Part shown: positions 36,630 through 50,370 of the stretch, one piece after another
Numbering within the stretch: position 1 is the first letter of the stretch
Layout of the letters: the number at the start of each line of letters is the position of its first letter
Source: Anas platyrhynchos
Lineage: Eukaryota; Chordata; Aves; Anseriformes; Anatidae
Direction: 5' to 3'
Length of the DNA stretch: 64,000 nucleotides
Assembly: GCF_047663525.1 (NCBI RefSeq)
Contig: NC_092616.1
Coordinates: 4,687,501 to 4,751,500, forward strand
Program-made: the position numbers and the translations under genes
Notes under the pieces: model-generated
Told to the model about the DNA's origin: nothing
Database searches by the model: none
Seen by the model: the letters and a program-made list of their open reading frames with translations, nothing else

Positions 36630-39600
36630 GCGCGGGAACCTCAGCGATGTGACCTCAGCGCGGGAAGCTCAGCGCGGGAAGCTCAGCGATGTCACCTAAT
36701 CGATGGGACCCCAGCGCGGGCACCTCAGCGCGGGAACCTCAGCGATGTGATCTCAGCGCGGGAACCTAAACAATGTGACCTCATCGCGGGAACGTCAGAA
36801 GTGTGACCTCACAGCGGGAACCTCAGCGCTGTGACCTCAGCGCGGGAACCTCAGCAGTGTGACCTCAGCGCGGGAACCTCACCAGTGTGACCTCAGCGCG
36901 GGAACCTCAGCGTAGGAACCTCACCAGTGTGACCTCAGCACGGGAATCTCAGCGATGTGATCTCAGCACTGTGAGCTCAGCCCGGGAACCTCAGCGTTGT
37001 GATATCAGCGCGGGAACCTAAACGCGGGAACATCAGCGATGTGATATCAGCGCGGGAACCTCAGTGCAGGAATCTCAGCGATGTGACCTCAGCGCGGGAA
37101 CCTCAGCACGGGAAACTCAGCGATGTCAAGTAAGTTATGGGACACCAGCGCGGGAACCTCAGCGATGTGACCAAAGCGTGGGAACCTCAGCGCCGGAACC
37201 TCAGCTCTGTGACCTCAGCGCAGGAACCTAAACAATGTCACCTCAGCGCGGGAACCTCATTGTGGGAACCTCAGCAGTGTCACATCAGCGCGGGAACCTC
37301 AGCGTAGGAACCTCAACAGTGTGACCTCACAGCGGGAAACTCAGCGATGTGACCTCAGCGATGTGACCTCATCGCGGGAACGTCAGCGACGTGACCAAAG
37401 CGTGGGAACCTCAGCTCTGTGACCTCAGCTATGTGACCTCAGCGAGGGAAACTCAGATATGTGACCTCAGCCGGGAACCTCAGCGATGTGACCTCAGCTA
37501 TGTGACCTCAGCTATGTGACCAAAGCGTGGGAACCTCAGCGTGGGAACCTCAGCAGTGTCACGTCAGCACGGGAAGCTCAGCGTAGGAACCTCAACAGTG
37601 TGACCTCACAGTGGGAACCTCAGCGATGTGACCTCAGCGCGGGAACCTCAGCGACGTGACCAAAGCGTGGGAACCTCTGCGCGGGAACCTCAGCTCTGTC
37701 ACCTCAGCGCGGGAACCTAAACAATGTGACCTCAGCGCGGAAACCTCAGCACGGGAACCTCAGCGTTACGACCTCAGCGCGGGAACCACAGCGTTGTGAC
37801 CTCAGCGCAGGAAACTCAGCGTTGTGACCTCAGCGTGGGAAACTCAGCGCTGTGACCTCAGCGCGGGAACCTCAGCGATGTGACCTCAGCGCAGGATCCT
37901 CAGCTCTGTGACCTCAGCTCTGTGACCTCAGCGCGGGAAACTCAGCGATGTGACCTCAGCGTGGGAACCTCAGTGCGGGAACCTCAGCGCGGGAACCTCA
38001 GAGTGGAAACCTCAGCAGTGTGACCTCAGCTATGTGATCTCAGCGCTGGAAACTCAGCGATGTGACCTCAGAGCGGGAACCACAACGCTGTGACCTCAGC
38101 GCGGGATCCTCAGCGATGTGACCTCAGCGTGGGCACCTCAGCACGGGAACCTCAGCGATGTGACCTCAGCGTGGGAACCTCAGCGTGGGAACCTCATTAA
38201 TGTGAGTTCAGCGCGGGAACCAAAACAATGTGACCTCAGCGCGGGAACCTCAGAGTGGGAACCTCAGCAGTGTCACGTCAGCGCGGGAACCTCAGGTAAG
38301 GAACCTCAACAGTGTGACCTCACAGCGGGAACCTCAGCGATGTGACCTCAGCGATGTGACCACAGCGCGGAAACCTCAGCGATGTGATATCAGCGCAGTA
38401 ACCTCAGCACGGGAACCTCAGTGATGTGAGCTCAGCACGGGAACCTCAGCGCTGTGAGCTCAGCGCGGGAACCTCAGCGTTGTGATATCAGCGCAGGAAC
38501 CTCAGCGCGGGAACATCAGCGATGTGATATCAGCGCGGGAACCTCAGCGCATGAATCTCAGCGATGCGACCTCAGCGCGGGAACCTCAGCGTAGGAACCT
38601 CAACAGTGTGACCTCACAGTGGGAACCTCAGCAATGTGACCTCTATGATGTGACCTCAGCGAGGGAACCTCAGCGACGTGACCAAAACGTGGGAACCTCA
38701 GCGATGTGACCTCAGCGCGGGAACCTCAACGCGGGAACCTCAGTGATGTGACCTCATCGTGGGAACCTCAGAGCGGGAAGCTCAGCGATGTGACTTCACC
38801 ATGGGAACCTCAGCGATCTGACCGCAGCGCGGGAACATCAGCGATGTGACCTCAGCGCGGGAACCTCAGCGCGGGAACCACAGTGATGTGATCTCAGCGC
38901 GAGAACCTCAGCTCCGTGACCTCAGCGCGGGAACCTAAACAATGTGACCTCAGCGCGGGAACCTCAGCAGTGTGACCTCACAGCGGGAACCTCAGCGATG
39001 TGACCTCAGCGATGTGACCTCAGCGATGTGACCAAAGCGTGGGAACCACAGCGCGGGAACCTCAGCTCTGTGACCTCAGCACGGGAACCTAAACAATGTG
39101 ACCTCAGCGCGGGAACCTCAGTGTGGGAACCTCAGCCGTGTCACGTCAGCGCGGGAACCTCAGCGACATTACCAAAGCGTGGTAACCACAGCGCGGGCAC
39201 CTCAGCTCTGTGACCTCAGCGCGGGAACCTGAGCGATGTGACCTCAGCGAGGGAACCTCAGCGTGGGAACCTCAGCAATGTCACGTGAGCGCGGGAACCT
39301 CAGTGCGGGAACCTCAGTGATGTGAGCTCAGCGCGGGAACCTCAGCGATGTGACCTCAGCGCGGGAACCTCAGCGTTGTGACCTCAGTGCGGGAACCTCA
39401 GCGATGTGATATCAGCGCGGGAACCTCAGCAGTGTGACCTCAGTGCGGGAACCTCAGCGATGTGACCTCAGTGCGGGAACCTCAGCGATGTGACCTCAGC
39501 GCGGGAACCTCAGCAGTGTGACCTCAGCGCGGGAACCTCAGCGTTGTGACCTCAGTGCGGGAACCTCAGCGATGTGACCTCAGCGCGGGAACCTCAACAG

Positions 39601-42600
39601 TGTGACCTCAGCGCGGGAACCTCAGCGTGGGAACCTCAGCGATGTGACCTCAGCGCGGGAACCTCAGCGCAGGAACCTCAACAGTGTGTCCTCACAGCGG
39701 GAACCTCAGTGATGTGACCTCAGCGATGTGACCTCATCGCGGGAACGTCAGCGACGTGACCAAAGCGTGGGAACCTCAGCGATGTGACCTCAGCACGGGA
39801 AACTCAGCGCAGGAACCTCAGCGATGTGACCTCAGCTATGTGACCTCAGCTATGTGACCTCAGCGCGGGAACCTCGGTGATGTGACCTCAGCGCGGGAAC
39901 CTCGGCGCGGGAACCTCAGCTCTGTGAATTCAGCGCGGGAACTTAAACAAAGAGACCTCAGCGCGGGAACCTCAGCGTGGGAACCTCAGCAGTGTCACAT
40001 CAGCACGGGAAGCTCAGCGTAGGAACCTCAACAGTGTGACCTCACAACGGGAACCTCAGCGATGTGACCACAGCGCTGTGACCTTAGCGCGGGAACCTCA
40101 GCGCGGGAACATTAGCGCTGTGACCTCAGTGCGGGAACCTCAGCGCAGGGATCTCAGCGATGTGACCAAAGCGCGGGAACCTCAGCGCTGTGACCTCAGC
40201 GCGGGAACCTCAGCGATCTGACCTCAGTGCGGGCACCTCAGCTCGGGAAACTCAGCGCTGTGACCTCAGCGCGGGAACCTCAGCGCGGGAACCTCAGCGA
40301 TGTGACCTCAGCGCAGGAACCTCAGCGTTGTGACCTCAGCGTGGGAACCTCAGCGATGTGACCTCAGCGCAGGAACCTCAGCGTTGTGACCTCAGCGTGG
40401 GAACCTCAGCGCTGTGACCTCAGTGCGGGAACCTCAGCGTGGGAACCTCAGCACTGTGACCTCAGTGAAGGAACCTCAGCTCAGGAATCTCATCGATGTG
40501 ACCTCAGCGCGGGAACCACAGCGATGTGACCTCAGCGCGGGAACCTTAGCGCAGGAATCTCAGCGATGTGACCTCAGCGTGGGATCCTCAGTGCGAGAAC
40601 CTCATTGATTTGACCTCAGGGCAGGAACCTCAGCGATGCGACCTCAGTGCGGGAACCTCAGCGATATCACCTAAGCGATGTGACCTCAGAGCATGTACCT
40701 CAGCGATGTGACCAAAGCGCGGGAACCTCAGCGCGGGAATCTCAGCGATGTGAACTCAGCGCGGGAAACACAGCGATGTCACATAAGAGCTGTGACCTCA
40801 ACGCTGGAACCTGAGCGATGTGACCTCAGCGCGGGAACCTCAGAGCAGGAACCTCAGCTCTGTGACCTCAGCGCGGGAACCTAAACAATGTGACCAAAGC
40901 CTGGGAACCTCAGCGCGGGAACCTAAACAATGTGACCTCAGCGCGGGAACCTCAGACTGGGAACCTCAGCAGTGTGACCTGAGCGCGGGAACCTCAGAGT
41001 GGGAACCTCAGCATTGTGACCTCAGTGCGGGAACCTCAGTGCGGGCACCTCAGCGATGTGACCTCAGCGCATGAAACTCAGCCATGTGACCTCGGCACGG
41101 GAACCTCAGCGATGTCACCTAAGCGATGTGACCTCAGCACGGGAACCTAAGTGATGTGAGATCAGCGCGGGAACCTCAGCATTGTGACCTCAGTGCGGGA
41201 ACCTCAGCGATGTCACCTAAGTGATGTGACCTCAACGCGGGAACCTCAGCGATGTGACCTCAGCTATGTGATCTCAGCGCGGGAAACTCAGTGATGTGAC
41301 TTCAGCGCGGGAACCTCAGAGTGGGAACCTCAGCGATGTGAACTCAGCGCGGGATCCTCAGCGATGTGACCTCAGCGCGGGAACCTCAGCGCGGGAACCT
41401 CAGCGATGTCACCTTAGCGATGTGACCCCAGCGTGGGCACCTCAGCACGGGAACCTCAGCGATGTGACCTCAGCGTGGGAACCTCAGCGATGTCACCTAA
41501 GCGATGTGACCTCAGCGCGGGAACCTCAGCTCTGTGACCTCAGCGCGGGAACCTAAACAATGTGACCTCAGCGCGGGAACCTCAGCGTGGGAACCTCAGC
41601 AGTGTCACGTCAGCGCGGGAACCTCAGCGTAGGAACCTCAACAGTGTGACCTCACAGCGGGAACCTCAGCAATGTGACCTCAACGATATTACCTCAGCGC
41701 GGGAACCTCAGCGCTGTGACCAAAGTGTGGGAACCTCAGCGATGTGACCTCAGCACGGGAACCTCAACGCGGGAACCTCAGAGATGTGACCTCAGCTATG
41801 TGACCTCAGCGCGGGAAACTCAGTGATGTGACCTCAGCGCGGGAACCTCGGTGATATGACCTCAGCAATGTGACCGCACCACGGGAACCTCAGCAATGTG
41901 ACCTCAGTGCCGGAACCTCAGGGATGTCACCTAAGCGCGGAAACCTCGGCCGGGGAACCTCAGCGCTGTGAGCTCAGCGCGGGAACCTCAGCGTTGTGAT
42001 ATCAGCGCGGGAACCTCAGCGCGGGAACATCAGCGATGTGATATCAGCGCGGGAACCTCAGCGCAGGAATCTCAGCGATGCGACCTCAGCGCGGGAAACT
42101 CAGCGCAGGAATCTCAGCAATGTGACCTCAGCGTAGGAACCTCAGCGCTGTGACCTCAGTGAGGGAACCTATACAATGTGACCTCAACGCGGGAACCTCT
42201 GCCTGGGAACCTCAGCAGTGTGACCTCAGCGCAGGAACCTAAGCGCTGTGAGCTCAGTGCGGGAACCTCAGCGCGGGAACCTCAGCGCTGTGACCTCAGC
42301 GCGGGAACCTCAGCGATGTCACCTAAGCGATGGGACCCCAGCGCGGGAACCACAGCGATGTGACCTCAGCGCGGGAACCTCAGCAGTGTGACCTCAGCGC
42401 GGGAACCTCAGTGTGGGAACCTCAGCGATGTTACCTAAGCAATGGGACCTTAGTGCGGGCACGTCAGTGCGGGAACCTCAGCGATATGACCTCAGCGTGG
42501 GAACCTCAGCGCGGGAACCTCAGCGATGTCACCGAGGCTATGTGACCTCAGCGTGGGAACCTCAGCGCGGGAACCTCAGCGATGTCACCGAGGCTATGTG

Positions 42601-44247
42601 ACCTCAGTGCGGGAACCTCAGAGCGGGAAAAACAGCGCTGTGATCTCAGCGCGGGAACCTCAGCGATGTGACCTCAGCTATTGCAACACAGCGAGGGAAA
42701 CTCAGTTATGTGACCTCAGCCGGGAACCTCAGCTCTGTGACCTCAGCTATGTGACCTCAGCTATGTGACCTCAGCGCGGGAACCTCAGTGATGTGACCTC
42801 AGCGCGGGAACCTCAGCGCGGGAACCTCAGCGATGTGACTTCACCGTGGGAACCTCAGCGATGTGACCTCAGCGCGGGAACCTAAACAATGTGACCTCAG
42901 CGCGGGAATCTCAGCGATGTCACCTAAGCGATGTGACATCAGCGCGGGAATATCAGCGACGTGACCAAAGCGTGGGAACCTCTGCGCGGGAACCTCAGCT
43001 CCGTGACCTCAGCACGGGAACCTAAACAATGTGACCTCAGCGCGGGAACGTCAGAAGTGTGACCTCACAGCGGGAACCTCAGCAGTGTGACCTCAGCGCG
43101 GGAACCTCACCAGTGTGACCTCAGCGCGGGAACCTCAGCGTAGGAACCTCACCAGTGTGACCTCAGCACGGGAATCTCAGCGATGTGATCTCAGCACTGT
43201 GAGCTCAGCCCGGGAACCTCAGCGTTGTGATATCAGCGCGGGAACCTAAACGCGGGAACATCAGCGATGTGATATCAGCGCGGGAACCTCAGTGCAGGAA
43301 TCTCAGCGATGTGACCTCAGCGCGGGAACCTCAGCACGGGAAACTCAGCGATGTCAAGTAAGTTATGGGACACCAGCGCGGGAACCTCAGCGATGTGACC
43401 AAAGCGTGGGAACCTCAGCGCCGGAACCTCAGCTCTGTGACCTCAGCGCAGGAACCTAAACAATGTCACCTCAGCGCGGGAACCTCATTGTGGGAACCTC
43501 AGCAGTGTCACATCAGCGCGGGAACCTCAGCGTAGGAACCTCAACAGTGTGACCTCACAGCGGGAAACTCAGCGATGTGACCTCAGCGATGTGACCTCAT
43601 CGCGGGAACGTCAGCGACGTGACCAAAGCGTGGGAACCTCAGCTCTGTGACCTCAGCTATGTGACCTCAGCGAGGGAAACTCAGATATGTGACCTCAGCC
43701 GGGAACCTCAGTGATGTGACCTCAGCTATGTGACCTCAGCTATGTGACCAAAGCGTGGGAACCTCAGCGTGGGAACCTCAGCAGTGTCACGTCAGCACGG
43801 GAAGCTCAGCATAGGAACCTCAACAGTGTGACCTCACAGTGGGAACCTCAGCGATGTGACCTCAGCGCGGGAACCTCAGCGACGTGACCAAAGCGTGGGA
43901 ACCTCTGCGCGGGAACCTCAGCTCTGTCACCTCAGCGCGGGAACCTAAACAATGTGACCTCAGCGCGGGAACCTCAGCGTGGGAACCTCAGTAACGTGAG
44001 CTCAGCGCGGGAACGTAAACAATGTGACCTCAGCGCGGAAACCTCAGCACGGGAACCTCAGCGTTACGACCTCAGCGCGGGAACCACAGCGTTGTGACCT
44101 CAGCGCAGGAAACTCAGCGTTGTGACCTCAGCGTGGGAAACTCAGCGCTGTGACCTCAGCGCGGGAACCTCAGCGATGTGACCTCAGCGCAGGATCCTCA
44201 GCTCTGTGACCTCAGCTCTGTGACCTCAGCGCGGGAAACTCAGCGAT

Positions 44248-47200
44248 GTGACCTCAGCGTGGGAACCTCAGTGCGGGAACCTCAGCGCGGGAACCTCAGC
44301 GCGGGAACCACAGCGCTGTGACCTTAGCGCGGGAACCTCAGAGTGGAAACCTCAGCAGTGTGACCTCAGCTATGTGATCTCAGCGCTGGAAACTCAGCGA
44401 TGTGACCTCAGAGCGGGAACCACAACGCTGTGACCTCAGCGCGGGATCCTCAGCGATGTGACCTCAGCGTGGGCACCTCAGCACGGGAACCTCAGCGATG
44501 TGACCTCAGCGTGGGAACCTCAGCGTGGGAACCTCATTAATGTGAGTTCAGCGCGGGAACCAAAACAATGTGACCTCAGTGCGGGAACCTCAGAGTGGGA
44601 ACCTCAGCAGTGTCACGTCAGCGCGGGAACCTCAGGTAAGGAACCTCAACAGTGTGACCTCACAGCGGGAACCTCAGCGATGTGACCTCAGCGATGTGAC
44701 CACAGCGCGGAAACCTCAGCGATGTGATATCAGCGCAGTAACCTCAGCACGGGAACCTCAGTGATGTGAGCTCAGCACGGGAACCTCAGCGCTGTGAGCT
44801 CAGCGCGGGAACCTCAGCGTTGTGATATCAGCGCAGGAACCTCAGCGCGGGAACATCAGCGATGTGATATCAGCGCGGGAACCTCAGCGCATGAATCTCA
44901 GCGATGCGACCTCAGCGCGGGAACCTCAGCGTAGGAACCTCAACAGTGTGACCTCACAGTGGGAACCTCAGCAATGTGACCTCTATGATGTGACCTCAGC
45001 GAGGGAACCTCAGCGACGTGACCAAAACGTGGGAACCTCAGCGATGTGACCTCAGCGCGGGAACCTCAACGCGGGAACCTCAGAGATGTGACCTCAGCTA
45101 TGTGACCTCAGCGCGGGAACCTCAGTGATGTGACCTCATCGTGGGAACCTCAGAGCGGGAAGCTCAGCGATGTGACTTCACCATGGGAACCTCAGCGATC
45201 TGACCGCAGCGCGGGAACATCAGCGATGTGACCTCAGCGCGGGAACCTCAGCGCGGGAACCACAGTGATGTGATCTCAGCGCGAGAACCTCAGCTCCGTG
45301 ACCTCAGCGCGGGAACCTAAACAATGTGACCTCAGCGCGGGAACCTCAGCAGTGTGACCTCACAGCGGGAACCTCAGAGTGGGAACCTCAGCGATGTGAC
45401 CGCAGCGCGGGAACCTCAGCGCTGTGACCTCAGCGCGGGAACCTCAGCGATGTGACCAAAGCGTGGGAACCACAGCGCGGGAACCTCAGCTCTGTGACCT
45501 CAGCGCGGGAACCTAAACAATGTGACCTCAGCGCGGGAACCTCAGTGTGGGAACCTCAGCCGTGTCACGTCAGCGCGGGAACCTCAGCGACATTACCAAA
45601 GCGTGGTAACCACAGCGCGGGCACCTCAGCTCTGTGACCTCAGCGCGGGAACCTGAGCGATGTGACCTCAGCGAGGGAACCTCAGCGTGGGAACCTCAGC
45701 AATGTCACGTGAGCGCGGGAACCTCAGTGCGGGAACCTCAGTGATGTGAGCTCAGCGCGGGAACCTCAGCGATGTGACCTCAGCGCGGGAACCTCAGCGT
45801 TGTGACCTCAGTGCGGGAACCTCAGCGATGTGATATCAGCGCGGGAACCTCAGCAGTGTGACCTCAGTGCGGGAACCTCAGCGATGTGACCTCAGTGCGG
45901 GAACCTCAGCGATGTGACCTCAGCGCGGGAACCTCAGCAGTGTGACCTCAGCGCGGGAACCTCAGCGTTGTGACCTCAGTGCGGGAACCTCAGCGATGTG
46001 ACCTCAGCGCGGGAACCTCAGCAGTGTGACCTCAGCGCGGGAACCTCAGCGTGGGAACCTCAGCGATGTGACCTCAGCGCGGGAACCTCAGCGCAGGAAC
46101 CTCAGCGATGTGAACTCAGCTATGTGACCTCAGCGCGGGAACCTCAGCGTAGGAACCTCAACAGTGTGTCCTCACAGCGGGAACCTCAGTGATGTGACCT
46201 CAGCGATGTGACCTCATCGCGGGAACGTCAGCGACGTGACCAAAGCGTGGGAACCTCAGCGATGTGACCTCAGCACGGGAAACTCAGCGCAGGAACCTCA
46301 GCGATGTGACCTCAGCTATGTGACCTCAGCTATGTGACCTCAGCGCGGGAACCTCAGTGATGTGACCTCAGCGCGGGAACCTCGGCGCGGGAACCTCAGC
46401 TCTGTGAATTCAGCGCGGGAACTTAAACAAAGAGACCTCAGCGCGGGAACCTCAGCGTGGGAACCTCAGCAGTGTCACGTCAGCACGGGAAGCTCAGCGT
46501 AGGAACCTCAACAGTGTGACCTCACAACGGGAACCTCAGCGATGTGACCACAGCGCTGTGACCTTAGTGCGGGAACCTCAGCGCGGGAACATTAGCGCTG
46601 TGACCTCAGTGCGGGAACCTCAGCGCAGGGATCTCAGCACTGTGACCTCAGTGCGGGAACCTCAGCGCAGGGATCTCAGCGATGTGACCAAAGCGCGGGA
46701 ACCTCAGCGCTGTGACCTCAGCGCGGGAACCTCAGCGATCTGACCTCAGTGCGGGCACCTCAGCTCGGGAAACTCAGCGCTGTGACCTCAGCGCGGGAAC
46801 CTCAGCGCGGGAACCTCAGCGATGTGACCTCAGCGCAGGAACCTCAGCGTTGTGACCTCAGCGTGGGAACCTCAGCGATGTGACCTCAGCGCAGGAACCT
46901 CAGCGTTGTGACCTCAGCGTGGGAACCTCAGCGCTGTGACCTCAGTGCGGGAACCTCAGCGTGGGAACCTCAGCACTGTGACCTCAGTGAAGGAACCTCA
47001 GCTCAGGAATCTCATCGATGTGACCTCAGCGCGGGAACCACAGCGATGTGACCTCAGCGCGGGAACCTTAGCGCAGGAATCTCAGCGATGTGACCTCAGC
47101 GTGGGAACCTCAGCGATGTCACCTAAGCGATGTGACCTCAGCGCGGGAACCTCAGCTCTGTGACCTCAGCGCGGGAACCTCAGTGTGGGAACCTCAGCGA

Positions 47201-50200
47201 TGTTACCTAAGCAATGGGACCTTAGTGCGGGCACGTCAGTGCGGGAACCTCAGCGATATGACCTCAGCGTGGGAACCTCAGCGCGGGAACCTCAGCGATG
47301 TCACCGAGGCTATGTGACCTCAGCGTGGGAACCTCAGCGCGGGAACCTCAGCGATGTCACCGAGGCTATGTGACCTCAGTGCGGGAACCTCAGAGCGGGA
47401 AAAACAGCGCTGTGATCTCAGCGCGGGAACCTCAGCGATGTGACCTCAGCTATTGCAACACAGCGAGGGAAACTCAGTTATGTGACCTCAGCCGGGAACC
47501 TCAGCTCTGTGACCTCAGCTATGTGACCTCAGCTATGTGACCTCAGCGCGGGAACCTCAGTGATGTGACCTCAGCGCGGGAACCTCAGCGCGGGAACCTC
47601 AGCGATGTGACTTCACCGTGGGAACCTCAGCGATGTGACCTCTGCGAGGGAACCTCAGCGATGTGACCAAAGCATGGGAACCTCAGCGCGGGAACCTCAG
47701 CTCTGTGACCTCAGCGCGGGAACCTAAACAATGTGACCTCAGCGCGGGAATCTCAGCGATGTCACCTAAGCGATGTGACATCAGCGCGGGAACATCAGCG
47801 ACGTGACCAAAGCGTGGGAACCTCTGCGCGGGAACCTCAGCTCTGTGACCTCAGCTATGTGACATCAGCGCTGGAACCTCAGAGCAGGAACCACAGCGCT
47901 GTGACCTCAGCGCGGGAACCTCAGCGATGTCACCTAAGAGATGGGACCCCAGCGCGGGAACCTCAGCGATGTGACCTCAGCGCGGGAACCTCAGCGATGT
48001 CACCTAAGAGATGGGACCCCAGCGCGGGAACCTCAGCGATGTGATCTCAGCGCAGGAACCTCAGCGATGTCACCTCAGCACGGGAACCTCAGCGATGAGA
48101 CCTCAGCGCGGGAAACTCAGCGCGGGAACCTCAGCGATGTAATCTACGTGATGGGAGACCAGCGCGGGAAACTCAGCGATGTGACCAAAGCATGAGAACC
48201 TCAGTGCGGGAGCCTCAGCGATGTGACCTCAGCTATGTGACCTCAGCGAGGGAAACTCAGTGATGTGACCTCAGCCGGGAACCTCAGCTCTGTGACCTCA
48301 GCTATGTGACCTCAGATCTGTGACCTCAGCGCGGGAACCTCAGTGATGTGACCTCAGCGCGGGAACCTCAGCGCGGGAACCTCAGCGATGTGACCTCAGC
48401 GCGGGAACCTCAGCGACGTGACCAAAGCATGGGAACCTCAGCGCGGGAACCTCAGCTCTGTGACCTCAGCGCGGGAACCTAAACAATGTGACCTCAGCGC
48501 GGGAATCTCAGCGATGTCACCTAAGCGATGTGACATCAGCGCGGGAACATCAGCGACGTGACCAAAGCGTGGGAACCTCTGCGCGGGAACCTCAGGTCTG
48601 TGACCTCAGCACGGGAACCTAAACAATGTGACCTCAGCGCGGGAACATTAGCGTGGGAACCTCAGTAATGTGAGCTCAGCGCGGGAACCTAAACAATGTG
48701 ACCTCAGCGTGGGAACCTCAGAGTGGGAACCTCAGCAGTGTGGCCTCAGCGCGGGAACCTCAGCAGTGTCACGTCAGCGTGGGAACCTCAGCGTAGGAAC
48801 CTCAACAGTGTGACCTCACAGTGGGAACCTCAGTGATGTGACCTCAGTGCCGGAACCTCAGCGCTGTCACATAAGCGTGGGAACCTCAGCACGGGAAACT
48901 CAGTGATGTGAGCTCAGTGTGGGAAACTCAGCGTTGTGACCTCAGCGATGTGACCGCACCACGGGAACCTCAGCGTTGTGACCTCAGTGCCGGAACCTCC
49001 GGGATGTCACCTAAGCGCGGAAACCTCGGCCGGGGAACCTCAGCGCTGTGAGCTCAGCGCGGGAACCTTAGCGTTGTGATATCAGCGCGGGAACCTCAGC
49101 GCGGGAACATCAGCGATGTGATATCAGCGCGGGAACCTCAGCGCAGGAATCTCAGAAATGCGACCTCAGCGCGGGAAACTCAGTGCAGGAATCTCAGCAA
49201 TGTGACCTCAGCGTAGGAACCTCAGCGCTGTGACCTCACTGAGGGAACCTATACAATGTGACCTCAACGCGGGAACCTCTGCCTGGGAACCTCAGCAGTG
49301 TGACCTCAGTGCGGGAACCTTAGCGCGGGCACGTCAGTGCAGGAACCTCAGCGATATGACCTCAGCGTGGGAACCAGAGCGCTGTGACCTCAGCGCGGGA
49401 ACATCAGCGCGGGAATCTCAGCGATGTCACCTAAGCGATGTGACCTCAGCACAGGAACCTCAGCTCTGTGACCTCAGCGCGGGAAGCTCAGCGTTGTGAC
49501 CTCAGCGCGGGAACCTCAGCGATGTGACCAAAGCGTGGGAACCACAGCGCAGGAACCTCAGCTCTGTGACCTCAGCGCGGGAACCTAAACAATGTGACCT
49601 CAGCGCGGGAACCTCAGCGTGGGAACCTCAGCGTGGGAACCTCAGCAATGTCACGTCAGCACGGGAAGCTCAGCGTAGGAACCTCAACAGTGTGACCTCA
49701 CAGCGGGAACCTCAGCGATGTGACCTCAGCGCGGGAACCTCAGCGATGTCACCTAAGCGATGTGTCCTCAGCGCGGGAACATCAGCGACGTGACCAAAGC
49801 GTGGGAACCTCAGCACGGGAACCTCAGTAATGTGAGCTCAGCGCAGGAACCTAAACAATGTGACCTCAGCGCGGGAACATCAGCGTTGTGACCTCAGCGC
49901 GGGAAACTCAGCGCTGTGACCTCAGCGCGGGAACATCAGCGATGTGATATCAGCGCGGGAACCTCAGTGCGGGAACCTCAGCGATGTGACCTCAGCGCGG
50001 GATCCTCAGCAGTGTGACCTCAGCAATGTGACTGCACCACGGGAACCTCAGCGATGTGACCTCAGTGCCGGAACCTCAGGGATGTCACCTAAGCGCGGAA
50101 ACCTCGGCCGGGGAACCTCAGCGATGTGATATCAGCGCGGGAACCTCAGCGCAGGAATCTCAGAGATGCGACCTCAACGCGGGAAACTCAGCGCAGGAAT

Positions 50201-50370
50201 CTCAGCAATGTGACCTCAGCGTAGGAACCTCAGCGCTGTGACCTCACTGAGGGAACCTATACAATGTGACCTCAACGCGGGAACCTCTGCATGGGATCCT
50301 CAGCAGTGTGACCTCAGCGCGGGAACCTAAGCGCTGTGAGCTCAGTGCGGGAACCTCAGCGCGGGAACCT
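44248..50370 (+). repeat. Higher-order repeat unit, truncated copy III
   Basis: The start matches copies I and II through the landmarks at 44,458, 44,822, 45,452, 45,998, 46,516 and 46,936. It then skips directly to the 47,298 block, so several internal blocks present in copies I and II are missing. It rejoins the common order at 49,230, 49,524 and 49,944, loses roughly 470 bp at about 50,010 relative to copy I, and stops matching near 50,370, before the position where the solo LTR would lie. Confidence 0.75.

Larger units (their letters stand above)
26625..44247 (+). repeat. Higher-order repeat unit, full copy II (17.6 kb)
   Basis: This unit carries the same block order as copy I, including the solo LTR at 35,564. 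It is 1,596 bp longer, mainly because of the 1,819-bp internal duplication, offset by small losses elsewhere. LTR start to LTR start between copies is 17,818 bp. Intervals between matching landmarks are either identical (for example 1,722 bp from 24,903 to 26,625 and from 42,526 to 44,248) or differ by 28, 42, 70 or 84 bp. Confidence 0.85.
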
